From contig JAUWPQ010000007.1 of assembly GCA_030611515.1 (NCBI GenBank), positions 1-37,123 on the forward strand: DNA of 37,123 nucleotides, written 5' to 3'. Each line of letters starts with the position of its first letter. The first letter of the stretch is position 1. Origin of the DNA: Planctomycetota bacterium (GTDB lineage: Bacteria; Planctomycetota; Planctomycetia; Pirellulales; Thermoguttaceae). Positions 1 through 7,032 of this stretch are shown here, in pieces. Below the pieces are notes generated by a model. It made no database searches. It was not told the origin of the DNA and saw only the letters and a program-made list of their open reading frames with translations. A program made the translations under genes and the position numbers.

Positions 1-1
1 C

Positions 2-196
2 GATGTCTATCAAAACCATCCGACGTTCGTCGCCTTGCGCGACGTGGACAAGCTGAAGGGGCGTTGCGGCATTTGCGAGTATCGCCGCGTCTGCGGCGGC
101 AGCCGTGCCCGAGCTTTCGCATTGACGGGCGACTTCATGCAAACCGACACGGATTGCAACTACGTGCCACGACAAGACGGAACCATCATCGTGTAG
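2..196 (+). CDS. Radical SAM/SPASM protein, C-terminal fragment
   Basis: The frame is open from the window edge and ends at TAG 194-196, giving 64 residues; the N-terminus lies outside. The visible part has CGICEYRRVCGGSRARAF, a cysteine pattern (CxxCxxxxxC followed by GGSRARA) typical of the C-terminal SPASM-like auxiliary Fe-S cluster domain of radical SAM enzymes related to heme and heme d1 biosynthesis proteins (AhbC/AhbD/NirJ group). A further cysteine sits in TDTDCNYVP. The radical SAM core with its CxxxCxxC motif is not in the window, so the substrate cannot be assigned. The stop codon lies inside the left arm of the hairpin at 191-256. Confidence 0.75.
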   Translation, partial: DVYQNHPTFVALRDVDKLKGRCGICEYRRVCGGSRARAFALTGDFMQTDTDCNYVPRQDGTIIV

Positions 197-256
197 CGAG
201 CGGGCTTGCCCGCCGTTTATAACGTAAAACCCGGCGGGCAAGCCCGCCCGCTACAC
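191..256. repeat. Palindromic element between convergent genes
   Basis: Arms of 25 bases (191-215 and 232-256, starting GTGTAGCG and ending CGCTACAC) pair with one mismatch around a 16-base loop. It lies between the + strand radical SAM gene and minus-strand mnmE and could end transcription from both sides, but there is no clear T-run after the stem, so it is better described as a repeat-type palindrome. Confidence 0.8.
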
Positions 257-285
257 TATTGAAAATTGCTCTATTGTACGCCTCG

Positions 286-1695
286 TTACTTCCCGATGCA
301 GAATCGGCTGAATATCCGATCCAGCACGTCGTCGGTGTAGACCGCGCCGACAACCTTCCCCAACTCGTCCAGGGCAATGCGGATTTCCGCCGCCGCCAGT
401 TCGTCTTGCTCTGAAGAGGCCACCCGGCCGGCGCGCTCGACGCTCAGACCGGCAAGCCGAAGCGAGTCGCGGCAACGCACGGCCGTCTCGGCGACCACCT
501 CGGACCGACCGGCTCGCGCGGCCAACACCTTCCGACGCAATTCGCCGCGCAACCGGTCGATCCCCTCGCCGGTTACGCTGCTGGTCCGCAGGGCGGGGCA
601 ATCGAGGTCCAGCCCGCCGGATACGTCGCATTTTGTGAATACGACGATCCGCCGCCGATCGGATGCGTCTTGCAGTCGAGCGATTTCCCATTCGTCCGGC
701 GGGCGTGTAGAGTCGATGCACAACACTTGAACGTCCGCCGCGCGGGACTGTTCGGCGGCGGCGGATTGGGCGGCGGAATAAAGGTCTTGCGAAACCGCAA
801 GCGGCAATTCAGTCTCTCTTCTCTCTTCTCTCTTCTCTCCTCTCTCCCCCCTCCGCCCCGCCGTGTCGATCAAGCGGCACTTGACCCCGTCGAGGTCGAG
901 TTCGGCGATCAGATAATCCCGCGTGGTGCCGGGCAGATCGCAGACCAGCGCGGCGCTGTCCGCCGCCAGGGCGTTGAAGAGGCTGCTCTTGCCGGTGTTC
1001 GGGCGTCCAATGAGGACGGCCCTTTTCGCGACGGCCGAGTCGTCGCGGGAGGCCATTTGTGCGAGTGTATCCGCGATTTGCTTCCCTGCCTTGGCCAACC
1101 GCGAGAGCAACTCGTCGCGAGCGATGAAGGGGATATCTTCGTCGGCGAAATCGAAGCCCGCCTCGAGGTGCGACAGCAGATCGAGCAGCGATTCGCGCAG
1201 CTCGTCGAGGGGCCGGGCCAGTCCGCCGGCCAGTTGCCGCAGGGCGACGTTCAGCTCGCGCGGGTCGGCGGCGTCGATCACGCCCAAGACGGCCTCTGCC
1301 TGACTGAGATCGATCCGCCCGACCAGAAACGCCCGCAAGGTGAACTCACCCGGCCCGGCCAATCGGGCGCCGGCCGCGGTGAGCGAACGCAGCACGAGTT
1401 GCAGCAGCGGCGGAGAACCGATGGTGTGGATTTCGACCACCGGCTGGCCGGTGTAGCTCCGCGCGTTGGGCCACAGATATACGTCGCAGGGCAAAGTCGA
1501 GTCGAGGTCGGGCAGACGGAGCGTTCCGGTAGCCGCGCGGGGATGGGGCGGTTCGACAAACGGCCGCCGGTCGTCGCCCTGGAAAAACCGCGCTACGCAT
1601 TGGAACGCCCCCGGTCCGCCGACTCGCACGATCCCGCGGGCCGCGCCCCCCGGCGGCGAAGCGACGGCGGCGATCGTGTCGTCCAGGGGGTACAT
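286..1695 (-). CDS. mnmE: tRNA modification GTPase MnmE
   Basis: MnmE works with MnmG to modify the wobble uridine (cmnm5U34) of certain tRNAs, using a folate one-carbon unit and GTP hydrolysis. The 469-residue protein has the family layout: an N-terminal tetrahydrofolate-binding domain starting MYPLDDTIAAVASPPG, a helical domain interrupted by the G domain, and the C-terminal CxGK box (FCIGK, residues 465-469) with its catalytic Cys. The G domain shows P-loop GRPNTGKS (230-237), G3 DTAG (277-280) and G4 TKCD (354-357). Residues 281-305, directly after DTAG in the switch II area, are an Arg/Glu-rich stretch plus a short segment encoded by a purine tract and a repeat that recurs elsewhere (see findings). 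It lies downstream of yidC on the same strand, a common order in bacteria, separated by a palindrome cluster. Confidence 0.96.
   Translation of the reverse strand: MYPLDDTIAAVASPPGGAARGIVRVGGPGAFQCVARFFQGDDRRPFVEPPHPRAATGTLRLPDLDSTLPCDVYLWPNARSYTGQPVVEIHTIGSPPLLQLVLRSLTAAGARLAGPGEFTLRAFLVGRIDLSQAEAVLGVIDAADPRELNVALRQLAGGLARPLDELRESLLDLLSHLEAGFDFADEDIPFIARDELLSRLAKAGKQIADTLAQMASRDDSAVAKRAVLIGRPNTGKSSLFNALAADSAALVCDLPGTTRDYLIAELDLDGVKCRLIDTAGRRGERGEKREERRETELPLAVSQDLYSAAQSAAAEQSRAADVQVLCIDSTRPPDEWEIARLQDASDRRRIVVFTKCDVSGGLDLDCPALRTSSVTGEGIDRLRGELRRKVLAARAGRSEVVAETAVRCRDSLRLAGLSVERAGRVASSEQDELAAAEIRIALDELGKVVGAVYTDDVLDRIFSRFCIGK
781..855 (-). repeat. Repeat-derived insertion inside mnmE
   Basis: On the + strand this holds a TCTCTTC-type pyrimidine tract (about 811-850) next to TTGCGAAACCGCAAGCGG (787-804). 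The second motif recurs at 7100-7119 and, inverted, at 20493-20511. The block is in frame and encodes MnmE residues 281-305, placing low-complexity sequence right after the G3 motif. Confidence 0.75.
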
Positions 1696-1708
1696 TGCTT
1701 ATTCTCTC

Positions 1709-1920
1709 GTTCCCACGCGGAGCGTGGGGAAAGTGGGTTCCCATGCGGAGCATGGGAACCAGGAGTCTACTTTCCTCGTTCCCACGCTCCGCGTGGGAAC
1801 GGACCGGGTGGGGACGCTCTGCGGCGGCGGTTCCCTCATCCACCGACGCGGAGCGTCGGGAAAGTAGGTTCCCACGCGGAGCGTGGGAACCAGGATAACG
1901 TTGGGAGCGTGGGAACCAGG
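1709..1920. repeat. Cluster of GTTCCCAC/GTGGGAAC palindromes
   Basis: Several copies of a 23-base palindrome with ends GTTCCCACG and CGTGGGAAC, centred on CGGAG or CTCCG, alternate with shorter GACGC..GCGTC palindromes. Related clusters occur at 10619-10731, 17111-17246, 22191-22413 and 32653-32787. All lie between genes. It fills the yidC-mnmE gap. Confidence 0.9.
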
Positions 1921-1923
1921 AGT

Positions 1924-4224
1924 CTACTTTTTCTTCTTCTTTGTCTTTCCAGCGTCCTGGCGCTCACGGGCCTTCACCTGCGCCCGGGTTTCGGCGGCCG
2001 GGGCCACGGGCACAACCTTCGGCAGGAACTGGCGTTCGCCCAATCCCCACAAACTCGACGCGATAAAGTAGATGCACAATCCGCTGGCCACCTTGAAGAA
2101 CAGCAGGCCCATGAAAATCATCATGTACTGCATGATCTTCTGCTGCATGGCCGATTGCTCGTCGGTCGGCGGCGGCATGAACATCTTCTGCTGCGCGATG
2201 AACAGCACGATCGTCAAGATGGGCAATATGTTGAAATACGGGCCGAGGCCGAAAATACCCTGTCCGCTATTGACCCAGTCGGGCATGAACCCGCTCCAGT
2301 CGAAAAGCATGTCGGGCGCGGCCAGGTTCGAGCACCAGCGGATGGAGTGGGAGATCAGCGGCGCGTCGCGCAGCTCGATGTCGACCATCAACGCCCTGTA
2401 CAGCCCGATGAATATCGGCATCTGGATGAAGATCGGCAGGCATCCGCTCAGCGGGTTGTAGTTGTGCTTGCGAAACAACTCCTGCTGGGCCTTGGTTCGG
2501 GCCTCGGGGTTTTTCTTGTGCTGCTCCTGTATCTTCTTGATTTCCGGCTGCAACTGCTGCATCTTCTGGGCGCCCATGACCTGCTTGCGGCTCAGCGGAA
2601 ACATGCAGCCGCGGATCAGCACGGTCAGCAGGATGACCGCCAGCCCGTAGTTGAAGGTCACGGCGTAGAAAAAGTGCAGCAGCTTGGTCAGCGGTACGGC
2701 GACCGCGGCGAAAATCGGCCAGCCGTAATAGACCAACTCGCCCAGGCGGTACTCTTTGTTCGCCAACAGCGGCGGTTTTTTCGGGCCGGCGAAGAGCTTC
2801 ATTTGATGCCGCAGCACTTCATCTGGTTCGAGCTTGGTCAGTACGCTCGTCAGCCGGCAAGAGGTGTTCGCCCAGTTCTTATGCTGCGGGTCCACCTTGC
2901 CGACGCAGATCGGCGTGAGTTCGTCGAACCAGGCTTCCGCCCGATTCTCGCGCTGAGGTATCAATACGGCGGAAAAGTATTGGGCGTCGACGCCGATGAA
3001 ACTCAGCGACTCGTCGGGCCAGGGCGGGGGCACGTCGCCGTCGGCGACGGCCGTGGCGTTGATCATTCCCGGCACGCCGCCGTCGAACGAGATGATGAAA
3101 TCGCGCAACCCCGAGCCGCCCCAATTGCGGCTGACCTTGTAGGCGTACCACTTACCCTCGGTCGGCAGCCCGTTCGGGCCGTCCAACCGGTACGCCACTT
3201 CGTGGGACTGGTCGCCGATGTTGCGGATTTCCACCTCGAACTCCAGGTGATAGGCCGGATAGTTCTTGTCCGCCATCGACTGCTCGGGCACCACGATCAT
3301 GCGATAGGTCTTGGTGATCTCCAAGCCCATCTCCGGCAATCTGCGGCTGAACGTGGCGTGCAACTGGTCCGATTCGACGAGCCTCCAGTTCGCGGTCCGC
3401 AGCTTCAGTCCATTCAATTCACGGGAGACGGCCTCGTGCCGGGGTCGAAGCGCATCCTTACTGCCGTTGTTTTCCGCCGCCGCTGCGTCCTCTTTTTCTT
3501 GATGGTCGATCCGCCGGTCGTCGAACCGTTGCAGGGTCAGCAGCATGGAGAGCGGGTCGTCCCCCTCGGGCCTGACCACGTCCAGCGGGCGACGGCGGAG
3601 AATTGCAGTCAGCGTGTCCGGATTGCCGTTGCGGACGATCGACAATTTCACTTGCTGACCGGGGCGGGTGCCACGGAGGACCGCCTCCAACGATTTCGGG
3701 CCGGAAACCGGATTCTCGTCGATGGCCTTCAGGACGTCGCCCGGCTCCAGGCCGGCACGGGCCGCGGGAGTGCCGCGACCGACAAACCGCACCAGACAAC
3801 CGTTACCCTCGTGGTCGGAGGTCGAGGCCAGATAGCCAAGGTATCCGTAGCGCTCGTCGATGTCGCAGTAACGCGGATTGTTCAGTTCGATCCGCGCCAA
3901 GGCAGCGCCCTTGGTGGTCAGCGTGACCAACATCCGGAACGGGTCTTTGTGGTCTGCCGAGCCGAGCGTGACCCATTTCTCGGGCTGCTCCAGCTCCGGC
4001 TCGATCACCGCCTTGATCGCCGGGGCGGGCTTATCTTGAGGCTTGTCCGTCGTTTTATCGAGCGGTTTTTCCGCTGTCGGCTCTTTGGCCGAGGGTTGCT
4101 CATCTCCCTTGTGCTCGGCGGCTCGCTGCCGCGGCTGGGGCGGATTGAGCCATTGCCTCAGCGAGGAATAGCCGAGTAGAATCGCAAACGACAGGACGAG
4201 AAACAGTACGAAACGACGCTCCAT
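1924..4224 (-). CDS. yidC: Membrane protein insertase YidC with PDZ insert
   Basis: YidC inserts and folds proteins in the cytoplasmic membrane, alone or with SecYEG. From the chosen start (ATG at 4224, MERRFVLF, with GGAAGG about ten bases upstream) the protein has 766 residues: an N-terminal membrane helix (about 5-22), a charged Pro/Lys-rich linker, a large periplasmic domain, and the conserved C-terminal membrane core. The core starts around FNYGLAVILLTVLIRGCMFPLSRKQ, which contains the conserved intramembrane Arg, and ends in a basic tail (KTKKKKK). About residues 143-210 read as a PDZ domain (LVRFVGRGTPAARAGLEPGD and following) inside the periplasmic domain, which ordinary YidC lacks. 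An upstream in-frame ATG at 4269 would add 15 residues with no family likeness. mnmE follows on the same strand. Confidence 0.95.
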   Translation of the reverse strand: MERRFVLFLVLSFAILLGYSSLRQWLNPPQPRQRAAEHKGDEQPSAKEPTAEKPLDKTTDKPQDKPAPAIKAVIEPELEQPEKWVTLGSADHKDPFRMLVTLTTKGAALARIELNNPRYCDIDERYGYLGYLASTSDHEGNGCLVRFVGRGTPAARAGLEPGDVLKAIDENPVSGPKSLEAVLRGTRPGQQVKLSIVRNGNPDTLTAILRRRPLDVVRPEGDDPLSMLLTLQRFDDRRIDHQEKEDAAAAENNGSKDALRPRHEAVSRELNGLKLRTANWRLVESDQLHATFSRRLPEMGLEITKTYRMIVVPEQSMADKNYPAYHLEFEVEIRNIGDQSHEVAYRLDGPNGLPTEGKWYAYKVSRNWGGSGLRDFIISFDGGVPGMINATAVADGDVPPPWPDESLSFIGVDAQYFSAVLIPQRENRAEAWFDELTPICVGKVDPQHKNWANTSCRLTSVLTKLEPDEVLRHQMKLFAGPKKPPLLANKEYRLGELVYYGWPIFAAVAVPLTKLLHFFYAVTFNYGLAVILLTVLIRGCMFPLSRKQVMGAQKMQQLQPEIKKIQEQHKKNPEARTKAQQELFRKHNYNPLSGCLPIFIQMPIFIGLYRALMVDIELRDAPLISHSIRWCSNLAAPDMLFDWSGFMPDWVNSGQGIFGLGPYFNILPILTIVLFIAQQKMFMPPPTDEQSAMQQKIMQYMMIFMGLLFFKVASGLCIYFIASSLWGLGERQFLPKVVPVAPAAETRAQVKARERQDAGKTKKKKK

Positions 4225-4247
4225 CCGCTTATACCTTCCGGAAAATA

Positions 4248-4335
4248 CTTGTTTAGCCCCGGCGTCCACGCCGGGTTACATTGCAGCGGTAAAAATGGCC
4301 ATTCGGTCCCGGCGTGGACGCTGGGGCTAAACAAG
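4248..4335. repeat. TTTAGCCC-ended palindromic element, copy A
   Basis: An element with inverted ends CTTGTTTAGCCCC and GGGGCTAAACAAG and inner arms GGCGTCCACG / CGTGGACGC. It shares its TTTAGCCC...GGGCTAAA termini with 5187-5267 and 14631-14714. It sits between the metallophosphoesterase and the yidC start, so it would be part of the yidC leader. Confidence 0.85.
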
Positions 4336-4363
4336 CGGCATCCCCCAATATCGTGCTTGTCAA

Positions 4364-5113
4364 TTATCGCCCGTCGCGGAGCCGGTCGCCAAGGAAATTG
4401 TCTAGTTCGGGAATCTCGTGGATTCTCGATATCGTCTGATCCAACGGATACTCGACGCGACGGAACCGCACCACGTCGTCCTCCAGAACGACGTAACACG
4501 CGCGGGGGTTGCCGTCGCGGGGTTGCCCAACCGAACCGACGTTGATCATCGCCTTATCGCGGCCAAGACGATACTCGCCGTTGAGTTCCTCGGGACTAAA
4601 GAAATTGAACCTCTCGGTAAACACCCCCGGCACGTGGGTGTGTCCTTGGAAGGCGTACTGCGGAATCAGCGCGAAGATTTTCTCCAGCTTCCGCTTGTTG
4701 TAGATGTCCTCGGGGAAGACGTATTCGTTCAACGGGTTCCGCGCGGAGCCGTGGACGTAGAGTATGTTTTCCTCGATGCAATTGCGCGGCAGTTCGCCGA
4801 GAAAATCCCATCGCCGCTGTCTGACGGCGGGCGTGCCGGGGCCGTTTTCCAGTTGGTTGCGGGTCCAAAAAATCGCCCGCTCCGCGCCGGAATTGAACCC
4901 CTCGGGATCGAACAGCGCCCCCTGGTCGTGATTGCCCAGCAGACAGACGGGGCACTTCATTATCTCGTCGATCACTTCGCGGGGACTGGGGCCGTAGCCG
5001 ACCAGATCGCCCAGGCAATAGACCTCGGCGATGCCCTGGTCCCGAATATCGGCCAACACCGCTTCGAGGCTCTCGAAGTTGCTATGAATATCGCTGATAA
5101 GTGCTCGTTTCAC
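4364..5113 (-). CDS. Calcineurin-like metallophosphoesterase (YfcE-like)
   Basis: The 249-residue protein shows the full binuclear-metal phosphoesterase signature: DIHSN (D8, H10), GDLVGYGP (D36), GNHD (N61, H62) and GHTHVPG near residue 159. The order and length fit the YfcE/MJ0936-type family of small cytosolic phosphodiesterases. The substrate cannot be read from sequence; family members act on phosphodiesters in vitro. It is upstream of yidC on the same strand, about 140 bases away, with a palindromic element in between, so co-transcription is uncertain. The start [12 protein letters not shown] is the usual one for the family. Confidence 0.9.
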   Translation of the reverse strand: MKRALISDIHSNFESLEAVLADIRDQGIAEVYCLGDLVGYGPSPREVIDEIMKCPVCLLGNHDQGALFDPEGFNSGAERAIFWTRNQLENGPGTPAVRQRRWDFLGELPRNCIEENILYVHGSARNPLNEYVFPEDIYNKRKLEKIFALIPQYAFQGHTHVPGVFTERFNFFSPEELNGEYRLGRDKAMINVGSVGQPRDGNPRACYVVLEDDVVRFRRVEYPLDQTISRIHEIPELDNFLGDRLRDGR

Positions 5114-5186
5114 GCTCTTACACTTTCAGGCGTCTGCGCCCGCGAGGGGGGGGTGGAAATGCTCGGAACGTGTTTTGAAATCACTC

Positions 5187-5267
5187 ATTTAGCCCGCCGT
5201 GAATACACGGCGGGGCGGTTGACCGCGAAAAACCGCTTGCCCCGGGTGTATTCACCCGGGGCTAAAT
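5187..5267. repeat. TTTAGCCC-ended palindromic element, copy B
   Basis: Ends are ATTTAGCCC and GGGCTAAAT, with inner GTGAATACAC / GTGTATTCAC arms. It is nearly the same as copy C at 14631-14714 in its outer 30 bases per side but differs in the centre, which suggests a mobile or selected hairpin with a variable loop. Confidence 0.88.
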
Positions 5268-5288
5268 AGTTTCTGTTGCGGAAAAGGT

Positions 5289-5374
5289 GGGTGTCATGGG
5301 TAAGCGAAGTTTACCCGTGTAGGGATTTCCGCGTTTTCCGGCCCACGGGTAAGCTCCGCTTACCCATGACACCC
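5289..5374. repeat. Palindromic element with GGGTAAGC arms
   Basis: A left arm GGGTGTCATGGGTAAGC.. (from 5289) pairs with a right arm ..GCTTACCCATGACACCC (to 5374). The arms are about 31 bases with few mismatches and a loop of about 24 bases. It is a third palindrome family, close to copy B of the TTTAGCCC element. Confidence 0.85.
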
Positions 5375-5872
5375 CCCTTATAATTGCGACAATCGAAACG
5401 GTCACCCGTAATCGGCGGCGATTCGCCAATCCGGATTATTTGACAAGCCGGGAATCCGACATAGGTTTGATTGTAGAGGGGCGGCCGAGGGGCGGCCCCG
5501 GCGCGGAAGGTTCTCTGCCGGATGCACGTTTGATGAGCTTGTCCGACCGGCGGGCCGTTCGCGTTACAAGAGGCCTGTAGCCTCTCATCCTCGACAAAGG
5601 CAAACCGGCCGCAAGGCCGTGTGCGCAAAGCAAAGGGCCGCCGGAGTAATATCCGTCGGAAGCCTGGCTGCCGAAAGGGTGATGAACTATCGCTTCGGTA
5701 AGTAGACGAGGGAGAGGTCGGTTTTTTTACCAACATGGGATCCCGAAGACAAATCGCAGGCCGGCGTCGGTTGTCGTAGCGGAACCGATGTCTTGTTCCA
5801 AGGATCCCGAGGAAGTTTGTTGTTCCAGTTCGAGACCTTAACGCGGAATCGAACGGGAATGGAGGAATACCG
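5375..5872 (+). other. Long non-coding leader region of flp
   Basis: No convincing protein gene is seen in about 500 bases. A TTGACA at 5440-5445 could be a -35 box, but no good -10 box sits at the right spacing. The c-di-GMP aptamer fills 5585-5682. A stretch of seven T's (5722-5728) follows it, without a strong stem just before. CCGAA (5671-5675) in the 3' part of the aptamer can instead pair with TTCGG (5694-5698), a possible switch helix. A GGAGG at 5861-5865 serves flp. Confidence 0.6.
5585..5682 (+). promoter_or_regulatory. Cyclic di-GMP-I (GEMM-I) riboswitch aptamer
   Basis: The sequence fits the GEMM-I aptamer from memory of its consensus. P1 pairs TCATCC (5585-5590) with GGGTGA (5677-5682). 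GGCAAACC spans 5599-5606. P2 is GGCC-GCAA-GGCC (5607-5618) with a GNRA tetraloop. The conserved GCAAAGC lies at 5625-5631. P3 pairs GGGC (5635-5638) with GCCT (5662-5665) and is capped by a hairpin 5639-5658. The 3' conserved GCTGCCGAA lies at 5667-5675. The ligand-contacting position equivalent to G20 of the Vibrio Vc2 structure is G (5599), as in c-di-GMP binders, rather than the A of GEMM-Ib cGAMP sensors; the A47 equivalent is A5627. The next gene downstream is flp, start 5873. Whether it turns expression on or off is not clear. Confidence 0.88.
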
Positions 5873-6043
5873 ATGAAGTCGCTTGCTAAGAAGATGCAAC
5901 GTTTCCTCGTTTCCGAGGACGGACCTACCGCCGTGGAGTACGCGGTCATGTTGGCCTTGATCGTCATCGTTTGCTTGACGGCGATCAGTTCGGTCGGCAC
6001 CGCGACCAGCACTACGTTCAGCAACATCGCCGCGTCGCTGTAA
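5873..6043 (+). CDS. flp: Flp/Fap-type pilin
   Basis: This 56-residue protein is the major pilin type of Tad pili. The sequence MKSLAKKMQRFLVSEDG is followed by PTAVEYAVMLALIVIVCL: a basic leader, then the prepilin cleavage site after Gly17, the conserved Glu and Tyr of the Flp motif, and a hydrophobic helix. The short tail ends TFSNIAASL. The prepilin peptidase encoded at 6466 would cut it before assembly. The start is set by GGAGG at 5861-5865, seven bases before ATG. It lies directly downstream of the c-di-GMP riboswitch and is followed by a strong terminator, so it could be expressed well above the rest of the pilus genes. Confidence 0.95.
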   Translation: MKSLAKKMQRFLVSEDGPTAVEYAVMLALIVIVCLTAISSVGTATSTTFSNIAASL

Positions 6044-6118
6044 CGATGCCGCTGGACGTGGGACATCCGGGAAAAAGGGGACGATCCCCTTTTCCTAAAA
6101 TCCGCTAGAGACGGAAAA

Positions 6119-6161
6119 ACCCCTCGGCGCCAAAGGAACTGGCCCCGAGGGGTCGTTTTTT
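6119..6161 (+). terminator. Rho-independent terminator after flp
   Basis: Stem ACCCCTCGG (6119-6127) / CCGAGGGGT (6145-6153) is followed by CG and six T's (6156-6161). A weaker hairpin, GGAAAAAGGGGA / TCCCCTTTTCC, lies just before it at 6070-6095. Together they should stop most transcripts after flp, with partial read-through to the assembly genes. Confidence 0.85.
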
Positions 6162-6190
6162 GACCTATACATTGAGTAGGAGGAGCGAGT

Positions 6191-6275
6191 AGTAATTGGT
6201 AATTGAACATTGGTAATTGGACATTGGACATTGAAAATGTCCAACGACCAATGTTCAATGATCAATGTCCAATTC
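6191..6275. repeat. ATTGGACATTG inverted repeat
   Basis: Short units such as ATTGGACATTGG and AATTGAACATTGG are followed by their inverse (CCAATGTTCAATG, CAATGTCCAATT) around a short centre near 6233-6250. This is an A/T-rich hairpin repeat unlike the GC-rich palindromes nearby. Confidence 0.75.
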
Positions 6276-6296
6276 CCGACCGATGCGAGGTCCGCG

Positions 6297-6407
6297 ATGT
6301 ACCCTGTCATTCCCGCGGAGTTGATGCAAAGCGCGGTGCAGTTGGTGGTCAATTTCATCACGCTGTTCGGCATCGCCCTCGGCGTCTTGCTGGGTGCGCG
6401 CGCTTGA
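6297..6407 (+). CDS. Small membrane peptide in the pilus locus
   Basis: The 36-residue reading frame MYPVIPAELMQSAVQLVVNF.. continues as ITLFGIALGVLLGARA and ends at TGA 6405-6407. GAGG at 6287-6290 lies six bases before the ATG. The protein is one hydrophobic helix (about residues 13-33) with a short polar N-terminus. I do not recognise a family. Its place between flp and the prepilin peptidase suggests a role in the pilus system, but this rests only on position. It lacks the G-x3-EY cleavage motif of Flp pilins. Confidence 0.5.
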   Translation: MYPVIPAELMQSAVQLVVNFITLFGIALGVLLGARA

Positions 6408-6465
6408 TGTGATTGCCATTTGCAACCGCTAATACAATACCACCGTCCGATGCAGGAAAGCCGTC

Positions 6466-7032
6466 ATGCCGCAGTTCCACCAGCTACCCGAATTCCTTGC
6501 CCACAACTGGCCGTTCTGGTTGCTTAGCGTGGTCCTCGTCCTGGCCGCGGTGATCGACGGCTGGAAACTGAAGGTACCCAACTGGATCACTTTCCCCCTG
6601 GTGATCTGCGGCTGGCTCTATAGTGCCGCCTTTTTCGGCTGGGAGGGACTCGGCTGGAGCCTGTTGGGAACGGTCGTGGGTCTGGCGCTGTTGTTGCCCG
6701 CATACGCCATCGGTGGAATGGGCGCCGGCGACGTTAAGCTGCTGGCCGGCGTTGGGGCCTGGGTGGGCAGTGCAAATATACTCTTTGCCTTTTGTGCCTC
6801 GGCCGTCGTCGGCGGCGCTATTGCCATCGGGATGGTCCTCTGGCAGCGCGATTGGCATCATCACTTCAAACAATTCTGGAACATCTCCAGCGAAATAATG
6901 GAAATCCGCGATCCAAACACCCTATCGGCGATTGCCGCGGAGCGGAAGAGTGCGATGTTGTTGTTGCCTTACGGTATCCCGATTGCGATCGGCTCGATTG
7001 CCTATTTTTACTGGGCGGGGATGCTGCTATGA
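6466..7032 (+). CDS. tadV: Tad-type prepilin peptidase (A24 family)
   Basis: TadV/CpaA cuts the leader of Flp and TadE-like prepilins at the membrane. The 188-residue protein has about five to six membrane segments and the two catalytic aspartates of aspartic prepilin peptidases: D31 in AAVIDGWKLKVPN and D89 in the GxGD motif GGMGAGDVKL (83-92). It lacks the N-terminal methylase domain, as usual for the short Tad peptidases. The start at ATG 6466 has AGGA upstream. The stop overlaps the ATG that opens the long TadE frame (ATGA, 7029-7032). Confidence 0.92.
   Translation: MPQFHQLPEFLAHNWPFWLLSVVLVLAAVIDGWKLKVPNWITFPLVICGWLYSAAFFGWEGLGWSLLGTVVGLALLLPAYAIGGMGAGDVKLLAGVGAWVGSANILFAFCASAVVGGAIAIGMVLWQRDWHHHFKQFWNISSEIMEIRDPNTLSAIAAERKSAMLLLPYGIPIAIGSIAYFYWAGMLL

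Noticed and set aside
670-4179. 1169-residue open frame on the + strand
   Set aside because: It runs antisense across both mnmE and yidC and over the palindrome cluster. It reads Arg/Gln/His-rich with no family likeness, as expected from a GC-rich antisense frame.
5585-5682. cGAMP-type (GEMM-Ib) riboswitch
   Set aside because: The ligand-selecting position before GCAAACC is G (5599), as in c-di-GMP binders; the cGAMP class generally has A there. Weak or dual specificity cannot be excluded by sequence.
5311-6258. 315-residue open frame on the minus strand over the flp leader
   Set aside because: It overlaps the riboswitch, the flp gene and the terminator in antisense and has no recognisable domain.
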